Below are positions 1 through 10,759 of a stretch of 64,000 nucleotides of DNA, piece by piece (position 1 is the stretch's first letter; each line of letters starts with the position of its first letter). Source of the DNA: Cryptomeria japonica (taxonomy: Eukaryota; Streptophyta; Pinopsida; Cupressales; Cupressaceae); contig NC_081414.1 in NCBI RefSeq assembly GCF_030272615.1, positions 782,230,119 to 782,294,118 of the forward strand. The letters are read 5' to 3'. Made by a program: the position numbers and the translations under genes. The notes under the pieces were generated by a model, which was not told where the DNA came from, did no database searches, and saw only the letters and a list, made by a program, of their open reading frames with translations.

Positions 1-1076
1 AGCTTCTAGGATACATTGTCTCAAGCAAAGGTATTGAGGTCGACCCAGCAAAGGAAAAAGCAATCATGGACATGCCACCACCAAAGAATATCAGTCAGCT
101 AAGGACATTACAAGGGCGGCTTCAATCCATCCAAAGATTCATTGCATAGTTGGCTAATAAGTGTCACCCATTCACACACCTGCTACACAAGAACATCCAC
201 TTTCAGTGGGATGCCAAATGCTAGCAAGCATTTTAGATGCTTAAAGACTATCTCATGAATCCACCATTGTTGATTCCACTAAATCCAAGTAGACCATTGT
301 TACTCTATATCTCAGCAACAAATACAACATTGAGTGTACTACTGGCACAACATAATACAGAAGGAAAAGAGTATGTTGTTTACTACATCTCTCACACACT
401 GGTGGGCTATGAACTCAATTACACACCTATTGAGCGAGCTTGCTTAGCAGTAATCTTAGCAACCACTAAATTAAGGCATTATTTGTTGATGCACAAAGTA
501 CAACTCATTGCAAAGATTGATCCACTCAAGTATTTACTCAGTAAAGCAGCATTGACAGGCCGCTTGGCCAAATGGGTGATGATTCTGAGTGAATTTGACA
601 TCGAGTATGTAGATCGTAAAGCTATCAAAGGTCAAGTTATTGCAGATCAGTTGGCTGATGAACCTCTCATAGGTGATCATCCTCTCATTTCCAATTTTCT
701 AGATGAAGAGATATTCATGATCACAATAACACAACCATGGAAACTATACTTTGATGGTTCATACACTAGGCATGCCTCGGGGGCAGGCATTCTATTTATC
801 ACACCTCAAGATGACAGCATCTCGAAGTCTTACAGGCTCAGATTTCCATGCACCAACAACATAGCTGAATATGAGGCCTTGATCATGGGACTCAGGTTAG
901 CCGTACAATGGAAATTACAAGAACTACAAGTATATGGCGACTCCCAACTGGTCATTCGACAAGCAACAGATGAATATCAAACCAAGGATGATAAACTCAA
1001 GCCATATAAGCAAATGGTGGACACTCTAAAGACATCATTTACTACTATCACTTTTGAGCAGATACCAAGAGATTAG
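1..1076 (+). pseudogene. TatA pol: end of RT, RNase H and second archaeal-type RNase H
   Basis: The first 200 bases encode the RT thumb region (LLGYIVSSKGIEVDPAK, then PPPKNISQLR), with in-frame TAG codons near 148, 222 and 234. From 237 the frame is open for 279 codons. Residues 1-145 are the RT-linked RNase H (LLAQ, YYISHTL, YELNY motifs). Residues 165-275 are a second RNase H with LYFDGSYT, NNIAEYEAL and VYGDSQLV, which keeps the three acidic catalytic residues D173, E211 and D235. This domain would cleave RNA in RNA-DNA hybrids during reverse transcription. A dual RNase H defines the Tat group. The ATG at 237 is only the first Met after a stop, not a real start. The matching TatB domain (52900-53244) has lost the Glu, so TatA is the better preserved copy here. 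Confidence 0.9.
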
Positions 1077-2491
1077 AATCAAGCTGTTGACGCTATGGCT
1101 ACCATCGCATCTCTCCTAGATCTTCCACAGAATTCAACACGCTACAAGTTATTGGTAGAACAACTTTAGATTCCCGCTTAGGATATCCCCGAATCCAAAA
1201 TGATATGTCACCTTGTCAATTCTGAATCCCCATGGTATGGTGAGTTCTACGCCCATCTCCGCGATCACACCCTTCCTCCCAACCAATCGAATAACCAACA
1301 TTAAACCTTCATTCGCCAAACTGCTCGATATACCATTATTGCTGAAACCCTATACTTACGCGATCTTGATGGTACTCTCCTTCGATGTCTACAACAAGGT
1401 GAGATAACAAAGGCTTTGGAAGAAGTCCATGAAGGAATTTGCGGGACTCACTCAAGTGGTCCGTCACTAGCCAAGAAACTCCTGCGCAATGGATAGTATT
1501 GGCCATCTATGGAAAAAGATTCCTACTACTTTATCAGAAAATGCAAGAAATGTCAAGTTCATGGCAACCTGATACATGCACCAGCCCAGGAACTACAACC
1601 AATCACAACACCATGGCCTTTTTGTCAATGGGGCCTTGACCTTGTGGGTAAGATTCACCCATCTTCATCTAACGGTCATAAATTCATTATTACCACCACC
1701 AAATATTTCACAAAGTGGATCGAAGCTGTTCCACTTACCCAAGTCATCGGCAAGCAGATCGCCTCATTCATCCTCAACTATATCATCTGTCGATATGGTG
1801 TGCCCATGTCCATCATCACAGATAACGGTCTCCCTTTCAAAAATCAGGATGTCCATGAACTTTGTGAGAAATTTCATATCCAACACCGCTTTTCCACTCC
1901 CTATTACCCACAAGGTAATGGTCCAACCAAAGCATCCAATAAAAACATATTGAGGATCCTAAAGAAGACAATCAATGATGCTGATCATGATTGGCATGTT
2001 TAACTAAATCTAGCACTATGGGCATATCGAACTAGCATTCAAACCCCTACAGGTGCAACTCCTTATTCATTAGTCTATGGTGCAGAAGCTATCTTTCCTA
2101 TTGAGGTCGAGATACCATCATTACGGGTTTCCTTGCACAATCTCATCGATGATGAAGCATACAGAGTCTCACGCCTTTAGGACTTGGAGTTACTTGATGA
2201 GAAGCGACAAGCTGCGTACAATCACCTCAAAGCCTATCAACAACGCATGAGTAGAAGCTACAATCACTGAGTTAGATCTCATACATTTGAGCTAGGTGAT
2301 CTTGTTCTCTGAGAGAATCCTCACAACCAACTAAACAAAGAACATCAGGGCAAGTTTGAATCAAACTAGCTGGGCCCATATGTTGTCACTGCTATATTCG
2401 GGTCCAGGGCATATCAGTTGGCTACATCAGAAGGAGAACTACTCGCAGATCCAATCAACAACATGCACCTCAAACAGTTTTATACCTAAGT
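1077..2491 (+). pseudogene. TatA integrase
   Basis: This continues pol after the TAG at 1074-1076. A zinc-binding HHCC region lies at about 1420-1555 (VHEGICGTH, then CKKCQVHGN). The catalytic core follows with GLDLVGKI (first Asp), ITDNGLPF (second Asp) and PQGNGPTKASNK, where the usual catalytic Glu of the QAE triplet reads Lys. Beyond the TAA at 2001 the frame continues with LALWAYRTS, TPYSLVYGAEA and a C-terminal LGPYVV region to about 2491. Stops at 1168, 1488, 2001, 2178, 2268, 2311 and 2368 break it. The stop at 2001 is CAA in TatB, a direct C-to-T comparison. The protein would have inserted cDNA into the genome. With the missing Glu and the stops it cannot work. Confidence 0.88.
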
Positions 2492-2895
2492 TGTACAGAG
2501 CATCAGGCTCCCCTGCATACCAGAAAATACCAAAAACATTCAGAAAAATGTCCTAAAGAAATACAAAAACATTCAAAAAGTAAAGAAAAATCATGCATCC
2601 AAATGGTGAACAACCACTCCGGTGGCACCTTGGGTAAGTGCGATGGTGAAAACCTAGCAAACAGGCACCAGTTGTAAAGACAATGGCTCCAGTATCTTTC
2701 AGGCTCATTGCGATCACATTCATACATACACACATCCATCCATCCAAACCATGGCTTATTATTTGATCTACAATAAAGAGATAGTACTTCATGCATCTTG
2801 CATCCCACTCTATCATAATCATGTCTACACTTGGGGGTAGTACGCTTTAAATCTAGTTGATGGAAGTGGATTCTACATTACTGGTGATTCATTGG

Positions 2896-3130
2896 CCAAA
2901 AACATTCAAAAATGTTACACAAAATCCAAAAACATTCAAAAATGTCTCACAAAATCCAAAAACATTCAAAAATGTCTCACAAAATCCAAAAACATTAAAA
3001 AATGTTCCACAAAATCCAAAAACATTCAAAAATGTCTCACAAAATCCAAAAACATTCAAAACACTTCAAAAGCCAAAAATATTCAAAACAATTCAAAATC
3101 CAAAAACATCGAAAATCAATCAAAAACATG
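2896..3130. repeat. 30-bp tandem repeat, five full units plus decayed units
   Basis: Five head-to-tail units start at 2896, 2926, 2956, 2986 and 3016, each reading CCAAAAACATTCAAAAATGT followed by about ten variable bases. Three further units to about 3130 are shorter and diverged. Since 30 is a multiple of three and the unit lacks stops in two frames, it yields spurious repetitive ORFs (NPKTFKNVSQ periods). It follows the integrase end, where Tat elements are known to carry fast-changing tandem repeats. A related single copy is seen near 2520-2575. Confidence 0.9.
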
Positions 3131-5123
3131 GCAACACATTGTACATACTTATCCGAACAGATATTAAACAAACATTAAACAATTCTCGCACGATGATCAC
3201 TTCTTGAAATTGACCAAACAATCAACATCAACAATCAAACTATCTTCAACAAGGATGCATCCTTCCTTACCAAAACAAAGACAAAAGTGACGTTTTCTTT
3301 GACAAGAAAATTATGATTAAGCTATCAAATACTTGGTTGATTTGTGAGTACAATCATTCGTTTATCTGTATCAGGTTCCTACAAAATTGTTTGTGTATCT
3401 TCGATGCATTATTCTGATGAAGTTCTGGGGCATGTACTAATGGTGTCTACATGGGAAGTTCACCAAGCTACGTGATCTTATGCAAAATGCAGTTATAGAT
3501 CATTACGGCTTGCTAACTACAACATATACCTCGACCATATGGGCATGAACCATTACCAAGGATCCTTATTCTTTATTCTTTATGTATATACTGTTTGTTT
3601 GCAAGTACAATGCTCTTTCTTTGGTTCCTCCTACCTCATCCAAATTGGATAAAGGTTTTATCTCTTATTACGGTATGCACTTGTCTCAAGATATGATCAG
3701 CCTAAGATCAAGGAGGACGATCCAAGTCATGCATAAACAGAGAAAATCGTTGTCTGTTCTACGAGCAATACTCTGGTCGACTTGACTCTTATATCAAGTC
3801 GTTTGTATTAACTTGCTATATAAAATCCATGTAAGGAATACTCAGGTCATCTTGAATCATTATGTCAAGATGCTTGTATTCTCTTCCAACATTTTAAAGC
3901 TCAATGATGAAAATAGAGCACTATGGATCATCATTTCATCTCATCTATTTATATATTGCATTCAGTTGCATATCACCCAACCATTCATTCATTCATATGT
4001 AGGATTTATATGCAAATATGAAACATTAAGCTGGTCTTGGATACAATCACAACCGAGTACTCTGATACATCATCAATGCATCAAGCAAAGTCTCAAAAAC
4101 CTTGCATTCCTCATAGTCATATCATCATCGCATTTTAGTTGCATCTTGCATTAAGTACATTCATGACATTTTTAACTTAACATGGCCTATAGTTCATTTT
4201 TGACATTAGTTTTCATTAATCATTTGCATCATTGCATCAATCATAAATAATTAGATTCATTCTTGGGATCAAATTGTCTTTGATTGTTTTAAAATTATTT
4301 ACTAGGCATCCATTTAGTGTCAATTATCCATCATCATTTCATTATCCTTTATCATTTATTATTGCATACATTCATTTATAGTTAAAAGGTGCATTCATTC
4401 ATCCATTATTAAGTATCTTATTATGCTCATTTTAGGATTTATTCCCATTGCATTCATTATCCTCTTTTTAATTGCATTAAGGTGCAGTTATTAAAACCAT
4501 AAGTTATAGTATCATCACATTATCATTTTTACTTAAATCATATTTAAGCATTTAGAATCATAAATCCATTTGTTTCCAAACATTGGTTCATATCATTTTA
4601 TATATCCATTATACATATGCATTCATTTAAACATTATCATAAAAACATCTAGATGCATATCCATACATAAAATCATTCATTCAACCATTGCATTAACATC
4701 ATCGCATAAATTATCATTGCATAGGAAACACCAAAATCCTATTCATACATCATCATAAACATACATCATCATCATGACATTACATACATAAAGAATTACA
4801 TCAAAAATCAAATAAATCATAGATATGTAAACCTGCATTCATATGTCAGTATCCCATAACATAAATCATCATAAAAACATGCATATAAGAAACATCTCAT
4901 CAAATGCATACATGTACACATATCCATCTAAGCAATAACTCATCATCCTGCATAAACATCCATAAAGATCAAATGCATATCATCAAAATATGGGATCTCC
5001 TCATATATATCATATCATATATCAAAGTACAATGAAGTCTACATAATCAGCTACCAAGAGCCATCCAAGATATAGTCCAAAAAATAAATAATGATACAAA
5101 TACATATATGCAAAAATTCTCTC
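3131..5123. other. Non-coding CAT/ATG-rich spacer of TatA
   Basis: No coding signal is seen. The stretch is rich in CAT, CATT and ATCAT words, forming a degenerate microsatellite-like tract, densest from about 3900 to 5090. TatB has a comparable ATG-rich stretch at the same relative place (42190-42420). The short ORFs at 3582, 3813 and 4570 look random. Confidence 0.6.
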
Positions 5124-7076
5124 TCAAATGCCACTCTGGCCAGATGTTGTCCCATCATCGCCACCTACTCCACCACTGGTGCCCGCACCACCTGATCCAT
5201 CTCTCCGTGGAGGCCTCATTGAACCCCCACTCACTCCTGCATCCCCTGATATCTCCCTCCACAGAGGACACATCACACCCCCACTTCTCTACACCCTCTG
5301 CGATCGCTCTGATCTGGCCTACCACATCTAAGAATAGCTAAGAGCTCATTGACTAACTGGCACCACCTGCTCATATAAACCTCGCCAGTAGTCTATCTCT
5401 GCTTGTGCTCATCGCATCTCCCTCATCACCTCCCCTGTACACCCCTGTGCTCCTACTCCAATTCGGACTCTCTCCTACAGCTCTGCCAATCTCTCCGCTG
5501 CACTATCACTCTCCTGTAGCACCACTGCCAGCTCTGACTCTCGTGCAAATAGCTGCACATCCCTAGCCGCCACCTCCGCCTCCAAATCCTCTATCTGGGT
5601 CTGCAAATGTACTATCATGTGATCTCACAAATCTCCAGTGGCTCTCTCCCCAGTATCCATAGCCGCCTCACCTGTACCACCCTCTCTAGTAGCTCCCTCC
5701 TCTCTGTCCATTAGGATCTCCCTCTCCATCCCCCTCCCATCGATTCGAACTCCTCCTTGTATCAATGGTCCCTATGCTATCCGTAGAGGCAGTCCACCTC
5801 TTCCTCTCCGCTGACTCCGCATCCCCAACCCACCACCTCCTCCACCTCCTCCACCTACCCTCGGTCCTCGACCTCTTTCCCTCCTCCGTCTCCGTCCCCT
5901 CTCATCCTCAAAATCTAGAATTGGCTCTGCTGGATCCGATATCCATAGGATCGGGTGCGCTGCTCGGTACTGTGTGTACTCATCTGATACTCCTGCATCC
6001 ATGACCCTCGGTCGTATATCCCATGGTCTCGCCTATAGCATCTGAAACTCTGCTAGTGCCTAATCATACGGCAGCACTGGACCCCATGCATACCTCTCCC
6101 AAATCACTCGTGCATACTCCCCTGATCCACTAGGCAGTCCCTGCTACCGTCCAAACTGTCTCAGAACTCTCCCGAGCACCTGTCTCTCCACATGGTATGA
6201 GGTCCTCCCAATGAGGAATCGGGTCATAAAAACATAGGGCAGTGCCTCTGCATCATCATCCCATGGCTCACACTCTAGGTATGGTCGCCATATGACTGCA
6301 TCTAGATCGTCTAGTGCCCACCACCACCACTCTAACTTCCCCAGGTGGGGCTGACTCATCATGCCGCTATACATGAACATATACGGCTGATCTACTGCAC
6401 GGAACCTCAGACTCACTAGTCAAGTCATTAGTAGGTGCTCTGAGGCCCAACAATGCAGCAGCGTCACTCCCACTGCTAAGGAACCCCTCCCCTGGTAGAC
6501 CACCTCATGAAGCTCCTGGTATAGGTGCGCCAGTACACACGACCCCCACGCAAATCGAGTCCCCTCGGTAATCATCATCTCGATCACCTGCCCCCAGCCC
6601 ATGGCCAAACCATGTGATCACCTATTTGGACATAGAAGTCCTCCCACGATACCTAATAGAACTGCTGGAAGAGGCTCATATAACGCAGCTATCTCCTCCC
6701 AGGCAATAGAACCATCATCAATAAAAATGTCCTCATCAAAAAACCTCTGAATTGCAAGGGTCCCCTAGGATCTATCATATGTGACTAGCTCCCTCTGAAT
6801 CGGAATCCGCAGGATGCACTACATATCCTCTAGGGTCACTGTCATCTCCCCTTATGTCAGATGGAAGGTGCACGTCTCGTTGTGCCATCGCTTGGCTAAC
6901 GCTGTGATCAAACTGTGATTCATCTGAATCACGGGCATGTGCATCACCTCATACAATCCAGTAGCAGCAATACAATCTATCTCTGCCTCTGTCAATCGAT
7001 CCCGCAACCCCTATGTTGCAAGATGTCTCTTGCATAACTGCAACATGCCTAGCTCCTTCTGCACATGGACATTCAT
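5124..7076 (-). pseudogene. Plant mobile domain (PMD) extra ORF of TatA, antisense to pol
   Basis: Read on the minus strand from an ATG at 7076 to a TGA at 5124, this is exactly 651 codons in a single frame. The N-terminal half resembles the aminotransferase-like plant mobile domain. It has a WHNETCTFHL-GEMTVTLED motif (near 6830-6900), then RFAWGSCVLAHLYQELH (6500-6560), VIWRPYLE (about 6270-6300) and VERQVLGRVLRQFGR (6145-6190). A glycine run (about 5830-5860), Arg-rich sequence and a coiled-coil stretch (QTQIEDLEAEVAARD, 5560-5610) follow. About 17 internal stops interrupt it. All of those I read are TAG, TGA or TAA explainable by one C-to-T change, and there is no net frameshift. PMD proteins of plants act in silencing and development and are often carried by transposons. 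The role inside a retrotransposon is unknown. Confidence 0.75.
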
Positions 7077-7344
7077 CAATCACCATCAGTTGTTTTGTTT
7101 TCAAACTTTCTAAAGTTTAAACCTAGACTATCAATAGATACTTTGATCAAGTATCTTCGGGTCTCAATAGGTAAGCAATCATGGTAACCTAGACTTCAAT
7201 AGGCATTTATCCTAATGACGTAAGTCTCATTAGGCTGCTATGGTTCAAAACAATTCCCACTTCACATCGCCATCCATCCATCATTGGCATCGGGAGATTT
7301 TCTTCATCCACACTGGGGCATCTCTTTATCCTAAAATAAAAATG

Positions 7345-7640
7345 CTATTTTACCATAAAAAGCGCTAGTTTCTCAACAATAGCACTACAACCCTAACAAA
7401 AGCACTCAATTAGCTATCCAACAGCGCTCAAACTACAAATACGCTAAAACAACTACACAGTAGCGCTAATAACGAGCAATAGCGCTTATTAATCAATAGC
7501 GCTTAAACATGCATACAATAGCACTACAAAATTTCCAAAGTGCTCAAACAATAGGCCAATAGCACCATTGTAGCACCATAGCACTAGTTAATTGAACAAA
7601 AGCGCCAAAACCATAGTTTCAGCGCTATTACTCCGACTCA
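7345..7640. repeat. Irregular cluster of AGCGCT / AGCAC motifs
   Basis: The words AGCGCT, AGCACT and CGCTA recur every 15-35 bp through this interval, with unrelated sequence between them, so it is a motif cluster and not a tandem array. It lies between the start of the antisense PMD frame and the 3' LTR. TatB has a similar cluster (GTTAGCGCGT, TAGCACATAGGGTTAGC) at the same relative place, 38840-39190. A promoter-proximal binding-site cluster for the antisense ORF is a reasonable guess, but only the clustering is seen. Confidence 0.6.
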
Positions 7641-8114
7641 ACTTGGAATCAGTAAAAAGCCTATAAAAAATGCATAAAAATTCAAAATTCAAATTTGCAT
7701 ACCACTGGTCCGTAGTCATCTAGCCGCTGGAACTGTCAGACTCGCTCAAATCTGTGCTTTGTAATCGATGCTGGCATCCTGACTGCTACTCGCTCCTCCA
7801 AATGTTACTATCAGAGCTCTAGTTTTACACTGGTCGCGGTCACGAATGATCCTGTTTCCATCCCTTTCACCCCATTTATACCATTCGTCGTCACCGTAAC
7901 TTCCCCCCACTCACCGCTGTGGTCCCTGTGAACTTTCCAAGCCCCCCATCTCTCCATTTTTCCCCCATTTTCTTCTATTTTTCACCCATATGGCTAACTT
8001 CTTCTCTTCTAACACCCTGCCAATTTTCATTCTTTTTTGAGAGATCGCTCGATTTTTTGAAATTTTTCGGCCCATCTCTCGAGGGGGCATACCACCCATT
8101 AAATTTACATTTTA
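7641..8114. other. TatA spacer between motif cluster and 3' LTR
   Basis: Pyrimidine-rich sequence with no recognisable gene. The ORFs at 7911-8161 overlap each other on both strands in a C/T-rich tract and look random. Confidence 0.4.
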
Positions 8115-9540
8115 TGGGGCATTTTCTTCACACCAGTTTTTCTTTCTTTGAAACGACATGATAAACCGTACCATCTCAAAGACGGGCAAATGTAGTCACA
8201 CAAATCTGTCCAGCTTAATTAAATAAATATTTGCTATTTATTTGATTAAAAATTCACTAGCCATCAGTTAATTAAATAAATATTTAATTAATTCATCTCC
8301 AAACATTCTCCTATTAATTGAATAAATTATTCAATTTATTTTAATTAATTCATTAAACCAAATCCACAATCAATTAAATGAATAAAATCTATTTATTTAA
8401 TTAAATCCCCTTTTCCTCTTTTAAATAAATTAAATAAAAATATTTATTTAAATCATTATCCGCCCCCCCCCACTTGCATTTTCCTACAAATGCAACTTGC
8501 ACACATTTACTGAAATAAATGAATTTTTATTTTAATAAAATCCTATTTTCCCTCACCCACCAAATCCACTTGCAAAATCTAATCCCCTTCTAGATTCTTC
8601 TAACCCCTTCCTAATTAGCCTAATCCATCCCCTAATTATTATCATATTCCTAAGAAAAATGGAGTCACTTCTCAAAGACTTCAAAAGTCTTTGAAAAGCA
8701 TTTAATGCTTTGTGTGTTCAACAAATTAACCCCCAAAGTCTTCCAAGACCACTAATGGCTCTTACATGACCATTTATGGCTCTTACATAACCATTTATGG
8801 TTATTTCAAACTTGTCTCCCCAAACATTTATTGTTTTGACCATATTTATCCTTTTTACATTTCCACAAGAGTTTATCCACTGGATAAAAGCTTTATTCTT
8901 TGAATAAAGAGTTTATTCATTCAACTAACCTTGACTTTAACTCCCAAAGTCATATCAAGCATTTAATGCTTATTCCCTCTCCTCTCAACCTATCTCACAT
9001 TGACACTTGTCATCCTGGGATTGGGTTGAAAAGCTTCACATGGATTTGAAATCATTCAATCTTGACCCTTGTTAACATTGCTCAATCTCAACCATCCATT
9101 GGTCGATTTTTCTTATAAATAGAGCCCATTTCTTCATAATCCAGATCTTGAAAACTTGTATGCATTTAACGTATAGGCATTTTAGAGAGCATTTAGCATA
9201 GCAAACTAATATCTTGTTATTTTAGTTAAAATCAATCATTTTAATAGCATCTAGTATTTTAGTTTTTCATTTCCCATTTGAAGCAAAATACTCAAATCTC
9301 AATCCTCCATAAGCATCCATAGTGCAAAAAGCTACTAAGAGCTACACTATTTTGGAACTTGGAGAGGAGAGGAACAAAAGAGAAGAAGCTAAGAGCATGT
9401 TAGGAGGTATTTGGAGATGCCTCATCATATTTGCTTCTTTAGTTAAATATGCTTTCATGTTTTTAGTATCTCTTTTGATATGCATGTTTAGATTAGTTTT
9501 TGATTGACTAACACTAATGATTTTATTGTGTCTTGTGTTG
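8115..9540 (+). repeat. TatA 3' LTR (right end approximate)
   Basis: The left edge is placed at TGGGGCAT (8115) because homology to TatB begins at the same word there (38512, opposite strand). Shared blocks include the U3 word GCAAATGTAG followed by AAATCTG (8190-8220 against 38395-38425), a TTAATTAAATAAATA-rich section, a region of TTATCCA/TGGATAAA words and a TATA box before AGAGCCC. About 1 kb aligns by eye with many substitutions and small indels. The U5 end is uncertain, since the two copies diverge downstream of the TATA box and no second LTR of this element is present. Confidence 0.6.
9114..9122 (+). promoter_or_regulatory. TATA box of the TatA LTR
   Basis: TATAAATAG in the middle of the LTR, conserved at the same place in TatB (37489-37497, minus strand), followed by AGAGCCC. 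Its position fits the U3 promoter driving the retrotransposon RNA. Confidence 0.6.
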
Positions 9541-9576
9541 TTTGTCATTTGCTAGCTTTGTCCATTTAGCAGCGCA

Positions 9577-10146
9577 TCAGATATCATTCCAATCCATGGC
9601 CATTTTACCCTCCTCCACATCAAATTTAGTATCTGAAACCACATGCACATCGTGGCTAGCCAAGGGTTTGGGGTTTCTCAAAATAGGGGAGGGTTTAACC
9701 TCATGTTCTTTAGCATACTCCATAATGAGAAGGTTCAATCCCTCATGCAATACATGATTTTGAATGCTTTGCTTAAGAGCAGACACTAAATAAAAAGGAA
9801 ATGAAATGTTTTTTATCATGCCTAAAGTGATAAGAAAAAATCCTAGCATAGCGGCCATCCAGAGTAATGTACCTCAATATAAATTCCTCCATGTTTTCAC
9901 AAAGCTTCAAGAGACCCCTTCTATTGTAACCCCCATCTGACATTTTTCTTACTCTGCTTCTCTCACTCTGCTTATCATAATAAATAGATAGGGCTTCCTC
10001 CAAGTTTTTTCTTTGCCTTTAGAACTTTTTGCCTTCCATGCTACACCACCAAGAATATTGCATAACACGAAGAATATCATTGGATCAGTAAAATCACCAA
10101 GAATGCTTGCAAGGATCAATGCGAAACACCAAAACAAATAGGACAC
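9577..10146 (-). pseudogene. Unrecognised protein-coding relic with one visible frameshift
   Basis: Three overlapping minus-strand frames form one plausible protein: 10146-9949, then 10003-9773, then 9858-9577. The frame shifts by one base near 9800, between ARIFSYHFRHDKKHFIS and FPFYLVSALKQS. The text has ordinary protein composition (for example GGYNRRGLLKLCENMEEF and HEGLNLLIMEYAKEH) and is not low complexity, unlike nearby random ORFs. I do not recognise the family. It lies just beyond the TatA LTR and may belong to another mobile element, or be a broken host or captured gene. Confidence 0.4.
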
Positions 10147-10759
10147 AATCAGAAAATATCAAAAATAATATTAAAACCATCCACAATAGCTGCATTAACA
10201 CCACTTATTCAAATCTTCATTCATCAACATGCTAACTCACAAGAACACTCAATAGCAATGATTCAGACTAGAAAGATAATTTGTCGAGCACCAAATGACG
10301 AACCATTTGAATTGAAGATGCACATGAACATACAAAACATTCTCCCAAATCCACAACCAAATATATGATCATATTGAAGCTCACCAGATCAAGCACCAAA
10401 CTCTACCAACCACAAAACAAAAAGACTGAACTACAAACCAGATCAAATAATATGATGAAGTAAAATTCTAGATCACTGAAAGCAATAAGGAATGAAGTAT
10501 TCCAACATCCCAAATAGATAAACCAGCTATATCAACTCAATGTAATAAGTGGAACACCAAACAACTCTCTGCAATACCAAAGCACAGGAATATGTTGACT
10601 TTAATGACAACAACATATTCTAGTATCAGCAATATCTAATAGCCTACAAATCAAGACAAACTCAATTATCTACAATTTAAAACAACTATAATCCCCCTCT
10701 TTCTACATGAAGGAATTAAAAAAATGAATTTATTGTTTCTTCTCATGCAACGAACCATC
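10147..10759. other. AT-rich interval, nothing recognised
   Basis: No open frame of note, no repeat array and no known motif seen. Confidence 0.5.

Larger units (their letters stand above)
1..9540 (+). mobile_element. TatA: 3' half of a Ty3/gypsy Tat-lineage retrotransposon with an antisense extra ORF
   Basis: The window opens inside the reverse transcriptase of this element. In order it holds the RT end, an RNase H, a second (archaeal-type) RNase H, an integrase, a tandem repeat, a PMD reading frame on the opposite strand, a motif cluster and a 3' LTR. Two RNase H domains in one pol is the known hallmark of the Tat lineage. The same order is found inverted in TatB (36990-63702), which supports the element limits. 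The 5' half and 5' LTR lie outside the window. The right-hand end is approximate, because I could not find the terminal CA of the LTR or a target-site duplication. Many in-frame stops show that it is inactive. Confidence 0.85.

Noticed and set aside
2896-3130. CRISPR-like array
   Set aside because: The repeats are head to tail without spacers, and the window is plant nuclear DNA.
2857-3207. Repetitive ORFs with ten-residue periods in two frames
   Set aside because: They are translations of a 30-bp tandem repeat whose length is a multiple of three. No promoter or domain was seen.
5108-6004. Plus-strand ORFs rich in His, Leu, Ser and Pro
   Set aside because: They are antisense shadows of the PMD tail in TatA.
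7311-7325. CTGGGGCATC near 7313 as the start of the TatA LTR
   Set aside because: The homologous order in TatB places the LTR start after the motif cluster, which favours TGGGGCAT at 8115.
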